Shown here piece after piece: positions 30,131 to 40,275 of a stretch of DNA of 64,000 nucleotides (its first letter is position 1; every line of letters begins with the position of its first letter). Source of the stretch: JBGSYN01 sp041750975 (GTDB lineage Bacteria > Pseudomonadota > Alphaproteobacteria > Geminicoccales > Geminicoccaceae). The stretch lies in contig JBGSYN010000150.1 of assembly GCA_041750975.1 (NCBI GenBank), forward strand, positions 1-64,000. The letters run 5' to 3'. Below the pieces are notes generated by a model, which saw only the letters and a program-made list of their open reading frames with translations, did no database searches and was not told the DNA's origin. The translations under genes and the position numbers were made by a program.

Positions 30131-31324
30131 CTAGCTATCGAAAAGTTTCATATACCGACAACTGATGACCGCGCTTACCAAACACGCGACCGCGACCACC
30201 CCGAGACCCCAAGTTAGGTTGGTCGCCGCCGCAACGAAACCGATGATGGGAGGACCAGCCATAAACCCGAGATAGCCCATGGTCGCGACCGCAGCGATCC
30301 CATCGCCGGGCCCTCGAGGCGAAGCATTTCCAGCGGCGCTGAACAAGACAGGTACAAGATTGGCAAGTCCGAGGCCGGTCAGCGCAAAACCCGTCATCAC
30401 GACAATCGGCCATTGGAACATCAGCGCCAGAGTAAGCCCGAATGCAGCAAGTAACGCACTTACAATGACAAGACTCGTTGCTCCGACGCGCGCCCGGATC
30501 CAGTCGCCGGAGAAGCGGGACACCGCCATCGCAAGAGAGAATGAGGCGAATCCCATGGCGGCGAGTGTGGCACTGGTCCCAACCTCTTGCCGCAATAGGA
30601 GAGCACTCCAGTCGAGAATGGAACCTTCCGCCATAAGGGCGAGGAAGGCGAGCGCACCCAGACCCCACAATTCTCGATCCGGAAACCTTAGCCCAGAGGC
30701 AGCGTCACCACCCAGATCGTAGTCCGACGACAGGAGCCTCGGTAGGGACCGGGCGAGAAGACCGAGGCTAGCTGCCACAGCGACCAGAGCGTGCGTGGAT
30801 GGCGCCACGAAGTGCAAGAGAACGCCGCCCAGCGCCGCTCCGACCAGTCCTCCAGCACTGAACATGCCATGGAGCGAAGACATGATGGGCCGTTGGGATA
30901 CGGTCTCCACGGCCACACCGTTCGCGTTCATCGCGACATCCAGGGTTCCAGCGAAAATTCCAAGCAGGAACAGGCTGAACACAAACATCGCCAGAGATTG
31001 AGCCAAGACCGGACCGACAAAAATTACGCACATCAAAATAGCGGAAATGCGCGTCACATTCGCGCTGCCGTGTTTGGCAATAAGTCTGCCTGCCATCTGC
31101 ATCGCCAAGATTGCGCCAAATGCCATCACTAGAAAGGCGACACCCAGCGTATCGGCACCGATTTCCAGGCGTTCCGGGACAAACGCAATCTGCGGCGCCC
31201 AGGTCCCAAAAATTAAACCATTGACGAAAAAAACTAAGGCAATTCCCCATCGCCCACTGGATAGGGCGGCTCCATCAATTGCCCGTGCGGCGTCCTGGCA
31301 GGCCTGCAGCGTTTTCGCCGCCAC
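30131..31324 (-). CDS. Major facilitator superfamily transporter (YbjJ-like)
   Basis: The membrane protein has 397 residues with about 12 hydrophobic segments in two six-helix halves. It includes FAGTLDVAMNANGVAVE and SSLHGMFSAGGLVGAALGG, a pattern shared with YbjJ-type transporters. The gene starts one base after the stop of the dehydratase gene, so it is in the same transcript. The substrate is not known. The context suggests a sugar acid or related hydroxy acid. Confidence 0.86.
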   Translation of the reverse strand: MAAKTLQACQDAARAIDGAALSSGRWGIALVFFVNGLIFGTWAPQIAFVPERLEIGADTLGVAFLVMAFGAILAMQMAGRLIAKHGSANVTRISAILMCVIFVGPVLAQSLAMFVFSLFLLGIFAGTLDVAMNANGVAVETVSQRPIMSSLHGMFSAGGLVGAALGGVLLHFVAPSTHALVAVAASLGLLARSLPRLLSSDYDLGGDAASGLRFPDRELWGLGALAFLALMAEGSILDWSALLLRQEVGTSATLAAMGFASFSLAMAVSRFSGDWIRARVGATSLVIVSALLAAFGLTLALMFQWPIVVMTGFALTGLGLANLVPVLFSAAGNASPRGPGDGIAAVATMGYLGFMAGPPIIGFVAAATNLTWGLGVVAVACLVSAVISCRYMKLFDS

Positions 31325-31325
31325 T

Positions 31326-33107
31326 TCAGTGATTGCGCCGCGGCAAGCCTTCAGTCTGCGCTATATCGAGGTACAAAACGGCCGGCTCCAGACATGCTCC
31401 GGTTGCGAGTTCACCCACGTAACTGCGGTAAATTTCTTGCCAAGGTGTCTGCGATTTCGGGATCTTTGCGACCCAGTGGGCGCGACGATGGGCAATTTCA
31501 TCAGGATCGACCAACATGTCGAGGCGACCCTCCGGAAGGTTGAGGCGTACGCGGTCATTCGTCTGGATGATCGCGAGATTGCTGCCGGATGCCGCCTCCG
31601 GTGAGGCATTTAGGATTGAAGGACTTTCGGACGTCCCGCTCTGCCGACCGTCACCGATTGTCGGCAGGGCCTTGATCCCCTTCTGCAACAAATGCGTTGG
31701 AGGACGCATGTTCACAACTTCCGCGGCGCCAGGATAGCCCTTGGGGCCGCAATTGCGGATGAAAAGAAAGCAATCCTCGTCGATATTGAGCGACGGATCA
31801 TCGATCCGCTCATGGTAGTCCTCCGGGCCTTCAAAAACGATTGCGCGCCCCTCGAATATTCCCGGATGCTCTGGATGCTCGAGATATTTGCCGCGAAACT
31901 CGGGTGTTACAACCGAGGTTTTGAGCACCGCCGAGTCGAAGATATTGCCACTTATGATGACGAAGCCGGCCTCCGGCTTGAGCGGGTCCTCATAGGAGCG
32001 AATGACATCCCGATCCATTGAGAACGCTATCGCCTCGTGGTTCTCTCCCATGGTCTTACCGGTACAAGTCAATGCATCGGTATGGAACTTGCCGACCTTG
32101 ATCAGTTCCTTGATCACGGCGGGGACGCCGCCTGCACGATGAAACTCTTCCCCAAGGTATTTGCCAGCTGGCTGCATATTGACAAGTAAAGGCACGTCTT
32201 TGCTGAGTTCCCAGTCCTTGATGTCGAGCTCGACACCAAGATGCCTGGCGATCGCGATCACATGCGGAGGACAGTTGGTCGAGCAGCCGGCGGCGGCGGC
32301 AACATAGATCGCGTTGTCGAAAGCCTTGCGCGTCATGATTTTTCGCGGGGTTAAATCCTCGTCGACCATCTCGACGATCCGCCTCCCTGTCGCGTAGGCC
32401 ATTTGGCCCCGCTCGCGGTAAGGACCGGGGATGGCGGCGCACCCAGTAAGAGACATACCTAGAGCCTCTGCCATCGCATTCATGGACGATGCAGTGCCCA
32501 TTGTGTTGCAATGACCGACACTGGGCGCTGAGCTACAAACCATGTCCATGAACTCGTCGTACTCGATTTCACCTTTGGCCATCAGCTGGCGGGCATGCCA
32601 AACGATCATGCCGGAGCCCGAATAATCGCCTTTGTAGTAGCCGTTGAGCATCGGTCCGCCGGATAGAACGATGGCCGGGATATTGACTGTTGCCGCACCC
32701 ATAATCAGCGCCGGAGTCGTCTTGTCACAACCGGTGGTCAAGACAACGCCATCGAGCGGATACCCGTACAATACCTCGACCAGCGAAAGATATTGCAGGT
32801 TTCGGTCGAGCATTGCCGTTGGCCGTTTGCCCGTTTCCTGTATTGGATGGACCGGAAATTCAATCGGCACGCCGCCGCCATCGCGGATTCCGTCGCGCAC
32901 TCTCGATGCGAGGTCGAGATGATGGCGATTACAGGGCGCTAGGTCTGAACCAGTCTGCGCTATGCCGATTATCGGGCGCCCGGATTGCAGCTCATCGCGC
33001 GTGAGCCCGAAGTTCATGTATCGCTCGACGTAGAGTGCGGTCATGTCCGGTTCATGCGGGTCATTGAACCATTCCTGGCTGCGGCGTCGCTTATTGTTCT
33101 CGGACAT
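31326..33107 (-). CDS. IlvD/Edd-family dehydratase, sugar-acid (L-arabinonate/D-xylonate) dehydratase type
   Basis: The protein has 593 residues. Three cysteines for a [2Fe-2S] cluster are in place: C59 (LAPCN), C127 (TTGCDKTTP) and C200 ([11 protein letters not shown]). As I recall, these are the ligand positions of the Rhizobium L-arabinonate dehydratase. The active-site serine is S490 in [19 protein letters not shown]. Length and sequence fit the pentonate-dehydratase branch better than IlvD itself. The enzyme would turn an aldonate into a 2-keto-3-deoxy acid. It leads an operon with an MFS transporter and an aminotransferase. The exact sugar acid is inferred. Confidence 0.88.
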   Translation of the reverse strand: MSENNKRRRSQEWFNDPHEPDMTALYVERYMNFGLTRDELQSGRPIIGIAQTGSDLAPCNRHHLDLASRVRDGIRDGGGVPIEFPVHPIQETGKRPTAMLDRNLQYLSLVEVLYGYPLDGVVLTTGCDKTTPALIMGAATVNIPAIVLSGGPMLNGYYKGDYSGSGMIVWHARQLMAKGEIEYDEFMDMVCSSAPSVGHCNTMGTASSMNAMAEALGMSLTGCAAIPGPYRERGQMAYATGRRIVEMVDEDLTPRKIMTRKAFDNAIYVAAAAGCSTNCPPHVIAIARHLGVELDIKDWELSKDVPLLVNMQPAGKYLGEEFHRAGGVPAVIKELIKVGKFHTDALTCTGKTMGENHEAIAFSMDRDVIRSYEDPLKPEAGFVIISGNIFDSAVLKTSVVTPEFRGKYLEHPEHPGIFEGRAIVFEGPEDYHERIDDPSLNIDEDCFLFIRNCGPKGYPGAAEVVNMRPPTHLLQKGIKALPTIGDGRQSGTSESPSILNASPEAASGSNLAIIQTNDRVRLNLPEGRLDMLVDPDEIAHRRAHWVAKIPKSQTPWQEIYRSYVGELATGACLEPAVLYLDIAQTEGLPRRNH

Positions 33108-33256
33108 TACACACTCCCATCGTTGAAACTCTGCATTTGCGCGATCTTGAAGACCCCACTCTCGGTACGGTCAAGCGAATAACTGGGCCAACGAGCTTGG
33201 CCTTCAAAGGCGTTACCAATATATCAAGCAGGGAAATTACTCGAATCGAGAGCAAT

Positions 33257-34738
33257 ATGGATGTGTCGGCGGGACCGGAATTTCTCGAAGCATTGACATT
33301 TGACGACGTGCTGCTTGAGCCGGCCTATTCAGAAGTTCTGCCAGCAGATGCCGATACGTCCACGCGACTAACGCGCGAGGTTATCCTAAAAATTCCTCTC
33401 ATCTCTTCGGCCATGGACACGGTCACGGAGGCACCGATGGCAATCGCCATGGCTCAACACGGTGGTCTCGGAATCATTCACAAGAATCTCGAGGTGCAAC
33501 GTCAAGGCGAAGAAATCGAACAGGTAAAGAAATTCGAAGCGGGCATCGTGGTCAATCCGAGAACGATCTCGCCGGCCGCAACACTCGCTTCAGCGCTCGA
33601 CATTATGGCCAAATGGCGCATTTCTGGTCTTCCGGTCGTCGACGAACCTAGTGGCCGCCTGGTTGGGATCCTGACCAACCGTGATGTTCGTTTCGTGAGC
33701 GACCTATCGGTTCCCGTGCGTGATCTCATGACCTCCGAAAACCTCATCACCGTTGATGAGACCGTAACACGTGATCAAGCGATGCAACTTCTGCATCAGC
33801 ACCGAATTGAAAAGCTCCTCGTCGTCGATCGCAGTTACCGCCTTATTGGTCTCATTACCGTAAAGGACATTGAAAAAGCAGAGCGCTTTCCAAATGCCTG
33901 CAAAGATGAACATGGACGCCTTCGAGCCGGAGCCGCGGTTGGGACTGGTGATAATGGGCGTAGAAGAGCCATGGCGCTCATCGAGGCCGGAGCGGATGTC
34001 ATAGTGGTCGACACCGCTCACGGCCACTCTCGCAGCGTGCTCGAAACCATTGCCGAGATCCGACGCTGTTCCAATCAAATTCAGATCGTGGGCGGAAACA
34101 TTGCCACCGCTGCCGGTGCCATGGCGCTTATCGAGGCCGGGGCAGATGCCGTAAAGGCCGGAATCGGACCCGGCTCAATATGTACGACACGGGTTGTTGC
34201 AGGCGTCGGTAAGCCGCAGCTTTCAACCTTGTTCGATATTGCGGGTCACTGTCGATCTGCGGGAGTGCCCCTAATTGCAGATGGCGGTATTCGCGCATCT
34301 GGGGATCTCGCTAAGGCTATGGCGGCAGGTGCCGACTGCGCCATGATGGGATCGATGCTCGCAGGAACCGACGAGGCTCCTGGGGAAGTTTTTCTCTACC
34401 ATGGAAGGTCCTACAAGGCCTATCGCGGTATGGGCTCGCTAGGGGCCATGGCACGGGGCTCCGCGGACCGCTATTTCCAAGAAGAAGTCAGCAGCACGCT
34501 CAAACTTGTCCCCGAGGGCATTGAAGGGCAGGTACCTTACAAGGGGCCGGTGGCGAATGTGATCCATCAGATGGTCGGCGGTCTCAGAGCTGCGATGGGC
34601 TATACGGGAAATCGCTCCGTTTACGAAATGCAAACACGGTGCCGTTTTCTCAAAGTCACCCAAGCCGGCGTACGCGAAGGCCATGTGCACGATGTTGAGA
34701 TCACGAGAGAAGCGCCCAACTATCGCCAAGGCGCGTAG
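33257..34738 (+). CDS. guaB: IMP dehydrogenase
   Basis: GuaB oxidises IMP to XMP in guanine nucleotide synthesis. The protein has 493 residues. The N-terminal motif [19 protein letters not shown] and a catalytic barrel surround two CBS domains (about 95-205). The catalytic cysteine is C309 in [13 protein letters not shown]. The flap region contains [17 protein letters not shown] moved the start from 33137 to the ATG at 33257, which has GAGAG upstream and gives the usual length. A near-repeat of 31 bases (33968-33998 and 34118-34148) encodes [10 protein letters not shown] twice in neighbouring barrel units. Confidence 0.97.
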   Translation: MDVSAGPEFLEALTFDDVLLEPAYSEVLPADADTSTRLTREVILKIPLISSAMDTVTEAPMAIAMAQHGGLGIIHKNLEVQRQGEEIEQVKKFEAGIVVNPRTISPAATLASALDIMAKWRISGLPVVDEPSGRLVGILTNRDVRFVSDLSVPVRDLMTSENLITVDETVTRDQAMQLLHQHRIEKLLVVDRSYRLIGLITVKDIEKAERFPNACKDEHGRLRAGAAVGTGDNGRRRAMALIEAGADVIVVDTAHGHSRSVLETIAEIRRCSNQIQIVGGNIATAAGAMALIEAGADAVKAGIGPGSICTTRVVAGVGKPQLSTLFDIAGHCRSAGVPLIADGGIRASGDLAKAMAAGADCAMMGSMLAGTDEAPGEVFLYHGRSYKAYRGMGSLGAMARGSADRYFQEEVSSTLKLVPEGIEGQVPYKGPVANVIHQMVGGLRAAMGYTGNRSVYEMQTRCRFLKVTQAGVREGHVHDVEITREAPNYRQGA

Positions 34739-34767
34739 ATTATTCACGAGACTAAGGAGATGTTACG

Positions 34768-35322
34768 ATGGCGGCGACCACGCCAGTTTGCAATTTCGGC
34801 GAGAAAGCCAAGCCATTTGCGCTCAAGGGCGTCGATGGTGCAGAGCATAGCCTCAAATCTCTGTACGGGGACAACGGCACCTTGATTGTGTTCATGTGCA
34901 ATCATTGTCCCTACGTTAAGGCCATCATCGATCGCCTGATCCGGGATGCACGCGATCTGGCGGCATTAGGTGTCAATACGATCGCGATATGTTCCAATGA
35001 CGCGAAGACGCATCCCGGCGATAGTTTCGAGAACATGCGTAAGTGGGCAGAGGAGAAGGAATTTCCTTTCCCCTATCTGCATGATTCTCAACAGGATGTA
35101 GCACACGCTTATAATGCGATCTGCACCCCCGACTTCTTTGGGTACAATGCCGAACTCGAGCTTCAGTACCGCGGCCGCCTCGATGCATCGAAAACCCAGC
35201 TGGTCGAGAATGCCCGTCGAGAACTCTTCGAGGCCATGAAGAAGGTGGCGGAAACAGGTTCGGGTCCGGTTGAGCAGATTCCCTCCATGGGCTGTTCCAT
35301 CAAATGGAAGCAGGCCGCATGA
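34768..35322 (+). CDS. Thioredoxin-fold protein (AhpC/TSA-like, peroxiredoxin-type)
   Basis: The 184-residue protein has a thioredoxin fold with the motif FMCNHCPYVKAI, a C-x2-C pair at the usual position. It also contains HDSQQDVAHAYNAICTPDFF, the cis-proline region of this family. It lacks a signal peptide and is likely cytoplasmic. It may reduce peroxides or protein disulfides, but no substrate is known for this subgroup. It lies 29 bases after guaB and six bases before ubiD, so it may be co-transcribed with both. Confidence 0.86.
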   Translation: MAATTPVCNFGEKAKPFALKGVDGAEHSLKSLYGDNGTLIVFMCNHCPYVKAIIDRLIRDARDLAALGVNTIAICSNDAKTHPGDSFENMRKWAEEKEFPFPYLHDSQQDVAHAYNAICTPDFFGYNAELELQYRGRLDASKTQLVENARRELFEAMKKVAETGSGPVEQIPSMGCSIKWKQAA

Positions 35323-35328
35323 GGCTTC

Positions 35329-36837
35329 ATGGCATTTGAAGCCCTTCGCGATTTCATTGAGTTTCTGGAAAAACGACAGCGACTTCTAAGGGTCGCAGCT
35401 CCGGTTTCAGCAAATCTCGAAATTACCGAGATCCACACTAGGCTCTTGGCCGAAAAAGGGCCCGCGGTCCTCTTCGAGAGTGTTGCAGGCGCCACGATGC
35501 CTGTCCTGACGAATTTGTTCGGCACGGTCGAGCGCGTTGCCTGGGCTACCGGCCGCGAACCCGATCAGCTTCGCGAACTTGGCGAAACACTCGCATTCCT
35601 GCGTCAACCGCAGCCGCCGGAAAGCCTGCGGCAAGCACTCGATCTAGCGCCCCTGATGAAGGCCGTACTTGCCATGCGTCCACGCTCGGTTGGTAGCGCG
35701 CCCTGTCAGGAGATTGTCTTCCGAGGAAACGAGATCGATTTGGCTCGACTACCCATCCAATCCTGCTGGCCAGGCGAGCCGGCGCCGCTGATTACGTGGC
35801 CAATCGTCGTCACGAAGGGCCCGAGCGGTGCAAGAGACGATAATTTCAATCTCGGCATCTACCGCATGCAGGTCATGGGACGTGATCGAACCTTGATGCG
35901 TTGGTTGCATCATCGGGGTGGCGCCCAGCATCACCGCCGCTGGAAAGAAACGAAGCCCGAACCGTTGCCCGCGGCAGCAGTGATCGGGGCCGATCCCGCA
36001 ACAATTGTCGCAGCGGTGACGCCCGTCCCCGACACGATGTCCGAATATCAATTCGCGGGCCTGCTTCGGCAACGGCGCCTCGATTTGGTCGATTGCAAAA
36101 CGGTGCCTCTAAAGGTGCCCGCTCAGGCCGAAATTGTTATCGAGGGTCTGGTCAGCCTCGATGAGTATGGTGATGAAGGGCCCTACGGAGACCACACCGG
36201 TTACTACAATTCGGTCGAACGATTTCCGGTATTCCAGGTTACCGCCATCACAATGCGACGCGATCCCATCTATTTAACTACGTTCACGGGGCGGCCGCCC
36301 GACGAGCCTTCCGTTTTGGGAGAGGCTTTGAATGAAGTCTTCCTGCCAATGTTCAAACAGCAATTTCCAGAAGTCAGCGATTTCTGGTTGCCGCCGGAGG
36401 GTTGTTCCTATCGTGTGGCGGTGGTTTCGATGCGTAAGGCATATCCGGGCCATGCGCGTCGGCTAATGATGGGTGTCTGGTCGTATCTTCGTCAATTCAC
36501 CTACACAAAGTTCGTCATCATCGTCGACGACGATATCGATGCTCGATCCTGGGAGGACGTTATCTGGGCGATATCGACGAGGGTCGATCCATCCAGAGAC
36601 CTGATGGTCGTCGAGAATACGCCGATCGACTACCTCGACTTCGCATCTGTTGAATCCGGATTGGGCGGCAAGCTGGGCATCGACGCGACCAACAAATGGC
36701 CTTCGGAAACGAAGCGAGAATGGGGCCAGAAGATCCTCATGTCGCAGGAGATTATTGAGCGCGTGACTAAAAGATGGAGCGAGTACGGGTTGCCCGGCAG
36801 TGGCCGTTCGATCTGGCAAAAAGATACCGGGAAGTGA
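35329..36837 (+). CDS. ubiD: UbiD-family decarboxylase (4-hydroxy-3-polyprenylbenzoate decarboxylase)
   Basis: UbiD uses prenylated FMN to decarboxylate the ring during ubiquinone synthesis. The 502-residue length is usual. The cofactor and substrate motifs are present: NLGIYRMQVMGRDRTLMRW, LHHRGGAQHHR and EGPYGDHTGYYN. A GAGG ribosome binding site stands five bases before the ATG. No ubiX (prenyl-FMN synthase) is in the window. Its stop overlaps the start of the next gene by one base. Confidence 0.94.
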   Translation: MAFEALRDFIEFLEKRQRLLRVAAPVSANLEITEIHTRLLAEKGPAVLFESVAGATMPVLTNLFGTVERVAWATGREPDQLRELGETLAFLRQPQPPESLRQALDLAPLMKAVLAMRPRSVGSAPCQEIVFRGNEIDLARLPIQSCWPGEPAPLITWPIVVTKGPSGARDDNFNLGIYRMQVMGRDRTLMRWLHHRGGAQHHRRWKETKPEPLPAAAVIGADPATIVAAVTPVPDTMSEYQFAGLLRQRRLDLVDCKTVPLKVPAQAEIVIEGLVSLDEYGDEGPYGDHTGYYNSVERFPVFQVTAITMRRDPIYLTTFTGRPPDEPSVLGEALNEVFLPMFKQQFPEVSDFWLPPEGCSYRVAVVSMRKAYPGHARRLMMGVWSYLRQFTYTKFVIIVDDDIDARSWEDVIWAISTRVDPSRDLMVVENTPIDYLDFASVESGLGGKLGIDATNKWPSETKREWGQKILMSQEIIERVTKRWSEYGLPGSGRSIWQKDTGK

Positions 36838-37640
36838 TGAGAGACGTATCAGAACTCCATCGGATTGCCCGAAATGCCGTAGCCGAGGCGGGCCGCATTG
36901 CGATGCGCCATTTCGAACAAGAAACGCGATCCTGGCAGAAAGGGCCGGGTCAGATCCTTACCGATGCTGATCTGGAAATCGACTGTTTCCTTCGTGATGC
37001 CCTGCTTGATGAGGCGGGTGAGGAAGCATGGCTTTCCGAAGAAACCGAAGACGACGGTTCAAGACTGGCTCGTTCTCGCGTTTGGGTAGTCGATCCAATC
37101 GACGGCACCCGCTCCTTTGCTGAACGGAAGCCGGAGTTTGCGATTTGCGTTGCACTCCTCGAGCATAACGAACCCTTGTTCGGTTTCGTCTTCAATCCGG
37201 CGAAGGATGAATTTTTCGAAGGGCGTCGGGGATATGGAGCGCAATGCAATGGCTTGGGGCTTCTCGCAAGCCAGGTCACGACAATGAATGAAGCCTCGAT
37301 CGTGGTCAGCCAAGGCGAAAATCGGCGGCGACGTTTCGGTGATATGTTGCCTTGTGCCTCGATTTCGACGATTGGGTCTCTCGCCTACAAGCTTGTCCTG
37401 GTCGCGGCTTCACGCTTTGATGGCTATCTGTCATGGAGGCGAAGCCACGATTGGGATATTGCCGCTGCACATTTGATTCTCAGCGAAGCTGGGGGCCTCC
37501 TCAGCGACGCCGATGGCATCGCAATAAGATACAATTGCAATGACCTTCGCCATGAAGGTCTGGCCGCCGCTGGCAGATTTCTGCATCCCAGTCTGGTGCG
37601 TCGCTCGCGTGATCGACGTGAAGCCGTCCAATCTTCATGA
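36837..37640 (+). CDS. cysQ: 3'(2'),5'-bisphosphate nucleotidase / inositol-monophosphatase family (CysQ-like)
   Basis: The magnesium phosphatase has 267 residues from the ATG at 36837, which overlaps the ubiD stop in a TGATG with GGGAAG just upstream. The metal site is visible in WLSEETEDD, WVVDPIDGTRSFAE and SHDWDIAAAHLILSEAGG. CysQ-type enzymes hydrolyse 3'-phosphoadenosine 5'-phosphate from sulfate assimilation. No cys genes are adjacent, so a broader IMPase substrate is equally possible. Confidence 0.83.
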   Translation: MRDVSELHRIARNAVAEAGRIAMRHFEQETRSWQKGPGQILTDADLEIDCFLRDALLDEAGEEAWLSEETEDDGSRLARSRVWVVDPIDGTRSFAERKPEFAICVALLEHNEPLFGFVFNPAKDEFFEGRRGYGAQCNGLGLLASQVTTMNEASIVVSQGENRRRRFGDMLPCASISTIGSLAYKLVLVAASRFDGYLSWRRSHDWDIAAAHLILSEAGGLLSDADGIAIRYNCNDLRHEGLAAAGRFLHPSLVRRSRDRREAVQSS

Positions 37641-37727
37641 TTTTCGGTCAGGGTTAGTGTTCCTTTAAGCTTTTCCTGTGCTTCATCGCTCGCGGTGTGA
37701 CGTTGCGATTTCTCCCGGATTTCCAGA

Positions 37728-38846
37728 ATGGATAAGGTTGACTGCGTTGTCGTTGGAGCGGGTGTCGTTGGTCTCGCCGTTGCGCGCGAGTTAGCGATTT
37801 CAGGTCTCGAGGTAATCGTCCTTGAGGCGGAAGATGCAATTGGCACAGGGACCAGTTCGCGCAATAGCGAGGTCATCCATGCCGGAATCTATTATCAGAC
37901 TGGCAGCCTCAAGGCGAAGACGTGCGTTGCCGGCAAGCAGTTCCTGTATGACTACTGCGCGGAACGCGGAATCGAGCATCGCCGATGCGGCAAGCTCATT
38001 GTGGCAACATCTGACGAGCAATTGCCCAAGCTCAAGACGATCAACGCCCAAGCAATTGCGAATGGTGTCCATGATCTTGAGTTCCTAGAGCCGCAGCAGG
38101 CCCAGACCCTTGAGCCCGAACTCAGTTGTGTCGGTGCCCTTTGGTCCCCATCGACAGGGATTATCGACAGCCACGGCCTGATGCTCGCCTACCAAGGCGA
38201 CGCTGAAGATCATGGCGCATTTATCGCTTTCAATAGTCGCGTCGCCGCAGCGATGGTTGGCAAGAATTCCATTGCCCTGGAAGTCGAGGGCAACGAGGCC
38301 ATGAGCCTGGAGACCTCGTTTCTAGTAAACTCAGCGGGTCTTTCTGCACCGGCGCTGGCCTCAATCATCAGCGGGCTCGATCCAAATTGGGTACCTCAGG
38401 CCTACTATTGCAAAGGCAATTACTACTCGTTGCCTGGGAGGCCACCTTTCAGTCGCCTGATCTATCCAGTCCCTGAGCAGGCTGGTCTAGGCGTACATAT
38501 CACTATAGATCTTGGTGGCCAGTGCCGGTTCGGCCCCGATGTCGAATGGATTGCGGACGTTAGTTATGACGTCGATCCCAACCGCTCCAGGGTCTTCTAC
38601 GATGCCGTTCGCAGCTATTGGCCGGGCATCGAGGATGGCTCTTTAGAGCCTGGATACTCGGGAATTCGTCCGAAATTGGTTTCCGAAGGTATGCCAGCCG
38701 CCGATTTCCGAATCGACGGGCCCAAGCACCATGGTGTGGTGGGACTTGTCAATCTATTCGGCATTGAAAGCCCTGGCCTTACGGCCTCGCAGCCATTGGC
38801 GCGAGCAGTCTTGGAGGCGTTGGGAATAAAAAGTTGTAATTTTTGA
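37728..38846 (+). CDS. lhgO: FAD-dependent oxidoreductase, L-2-hydroxyglutarate oxidase/dehydrogenase-like
   Basis: The 372-residue flavoprotein of the DAO family opens with the FAD-binding motif [13 protein letters not shown] at about 9-21. The segment [15 protein letters not shown] is characteristic of the LhgO group. LhgO oxidises L-2-hydroxyglutarate to 2-oxoglutarate and passes electrons to the quinone pool. The protein is a little shorter than E. coli LhgO (about 400). Its stop overlaps the TTG start of the next small gene by four bases. Confidence 0.83.
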   Translation: MDKVDCVVVGAGVVGLAVARELAISGLEVIVLEAEDAIGTGTSSRNSEVIHAGIYYQTGSLKAKTCVAGKQFLYDYCAERGIEHRRCGKLIVATSDEQLPKLKTINAQAIANGVHDLEFLEPQQAQTLEPELSCVGALWSPSTGIIDSHGLMLAYQGDAEDHGAFIAFNSRVAAAMVGKNSIALEVEGNEAMSLETSFLVNSAGLSAPALASIISGLDPNWVPQAYYCKGNYYSLPGRPPFSRLIYPVPEQAGLGVHITIDLGGQCRFGPDVEWIADVSYDVDPNRSRVFYDAVRSYWPGIEDGSLEPGYSGIRPKLVSEGMPAADFRIDGPKHHGVVGLVNLFGIESPGLTASQPLARAVLEALGIKSCNF

Positions 38847-39250
38847 GCGAGCTGCAAATTTCCCCAACGCAATTTGATGATCGTAAAGGAAATACGAAGA
38901 ATTTCCGCGGATATTGGCATTTGATTTTTAACGAGAATTGGTCGGTGCGGCAGGTCATTGGAGACCGGAGCCTTTTGCCCTCGGCGAGAAAGTCAACGAT
39001 ACTGAAAGTGAGAGAAGTGCTGCCAGATACTGCGAGCGATTCGATTAGAGCGAGTGGGCGAGACAAATTCGATAGCCACCAGGTGCTAACGCCATTGCAT
39101 GCGCTTCGAGCCAGCGTCGAGCAGTTGATTGCCGGAAGACACGGACCTCTGTCGGCGGCTGTCCGGACAGAACTGACATCAATGACTGAGTTTGTTTCTT
39201 CCATTGAGGCGGAACTCACACGGCACATTCGACAAGGGACAAGACCCTAG
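38843..39250 (+). CDS. Small protein with a histidine-kinase DHp-like helix pair, no ATPase domain
   Basis: The protein has 135 residues with a TTG start overlapping the lhgO stop by four bases. Residues 1-70 are not recognised. Residues 77-128 resemble the H-box and second helix of histidine kinases: [19 protein letters not shown], with H79 and T83-P84-L85 at the same spacing as in SHELRTPL. The usual acidic residue after the histidine is Gln. There is no ATP-binding domain. It may be a phosphotransfer or dimerisation protein. This is inference from a short motif, and the protein could be unrelated. Confidence 0.5.
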   Translation: MSELQISPTQFDDRKGNTKNFRGYWHLIFNENWSVRQVIGDRSLLPSARKSTILKVREVLPDTASDSIRASGRDKFDSHQVLTPLHALRASVEQLIAGRHGPLSAAVRTELTSMTEFVSSIEAELTRHIRQGTRP

Positions 39251-39589
39251 TTCGGCGTTACGGTGCGGGTTCAACACCTGACGCTGGGATCGAAAAGTTG
39301 CAGTGTGGCTCTTACTCGCTTCAAGCGCAGAGTGAAGGAGTGTCTGGAATTCCGCTTGATTTATCTTCGAGATTGCGTACGTGTTTGCAAGGAGAGTTCA
39401 GCACCCGGTGGCCAGTCCATTCACAAAGATGCGACACGAGCTTTCTTGATCAGTTGAGATTTGCGAATTCCGCCAGCATCGGTCTCGCATAGCTCGACGA
39501 CACCGGGACCCTCGATATGCTCACGCCGAACCAACCAAATGTCTGAACTTTTTGATGCGTGAGCCTTAACTTAGGGCGAAAATTGACGC
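39251..39589. other. 339-base stretch without a convincing gene
   Basis: Two overlapping 64-codon frames (39263-39457 and 39298-39492) are open, but neither has a good ribosome binding site, a recognisable motif or a signal peptide. No tRNA, terminator with T-run or repeat was seen. The last 60 bases, with CTTAACTTAGGGCG near 39564-39577, probably hold the promoter of the next gene. Confidence 0.4.
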
Positions 39590-40240
39590 ATGAAGAATCG
39601 CTCGATGTTTCCCTATCGACGTGGTGCAGGCAAAAAGCGTGCACAAAATAACGGTCGCCGGGGCAGAGATGGCGGCGGCCGACGATCAGCCAATTCGCCG
39701 CAAGAATTGCTGTCTTTGATGCAACCAGCGACGAAGGCTTTGGCGCAGGTTCTGGTCGGTAATACACGTCCTTCTGGGCAGCTTGTTCACGCACGCAACG
39801 TGCTTGAGCAAGCGGATCAAATGATCCAGGAGAGAGCGGTCGACAGGGTTCCGCCTCAGGTTCGCGAAGACTTCCTTGAGCAGTTGGCGCGTCTCAAACT
39901 GACGATATCTGACGCCGCTGAATTGGAAGATGGGGAGTTGCAGTCAGACGCTGTTCCGGAGGAGCCGGTTGAGAAGAAGCAAGTTGCGCCCGAACGCCTT
40001 CGTGAATTGGCTTTGAGACTAGCCGTTGGCTCCCCATTGGATCAAAATGACTCGATGATGGACGACGCTAGCCAGGAGGAAAGCGATAGTTCTTCGATCG
40101 AAGGATCTATGGAGGACTCAGGTTCTAGTGCAGGCGACGTGAGGGACGAAAGAGAACCGGCATCGCCTAAAACGGGTGTGCGTGCCTCGAAGCTCCGGCT
40201 TAATGTACCGAAGGACGACGTCACAGCTGCAGATGCCTGA
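39590..40240 (+). CDS. Unknown protein with basic Arg/Gly-rich N-terminus and acidic C-terminal half
   Basis: I do not recognise a family for this 216-residue protein. Residues 1-33 are strongly basic and Arg/Gly-rich (RRGAGKKRAQNNGRRGRDGG), as in RNA- or DNA-binding tails. Residues about 36-108 are predicted helical (SPQELLSLMQPATKALAQVL and following). Residues 114-205 are rich in Asp, Glu and Ser and probably disordered. It resembles the general plan of DUF4167 proteins, but the conserved core of that family is not visible. The ATG at 39605 is an alternative start. The gene is convergent with the antiporter gene. Confidence 0.65.
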   Translation: MKNRSMFPYRRGAGKKRAQNNGRRGRDGGGRRSANSPQELLSLMQPATKALAQVLVGNTRPSGQLVHARNVLEQADQMIQERAVDRVPPQVREDFLEQLARLKLTISDAAELEDGELQSDAVPEEPVEKKQVAPERLRELALRLAVGSPLDQNDSMMDDASQEESDSSSIEGSMEDSGSSAGDVRDEREPASPKTGVRASKLRLNVPKDDVTAADA

Positions 40241-40275
40241 CCGTCGATTTCGTGGCAACGCAACAATCTGACCGG

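Noticed and set aside
39298..39492. 64-codon frame in the gap before the Arg/Gly-rich gene
   Set aside because: It starts with TTG and has no ribosome binding site, no motif and an overlapping rival frame. I could not support it as a gene.
39590..40240. Assignment of the Arg/Gly-rich protein to DUF4167
   Set aside because: The basic start looks similar, but the conserved core that follows in that family is not visible.
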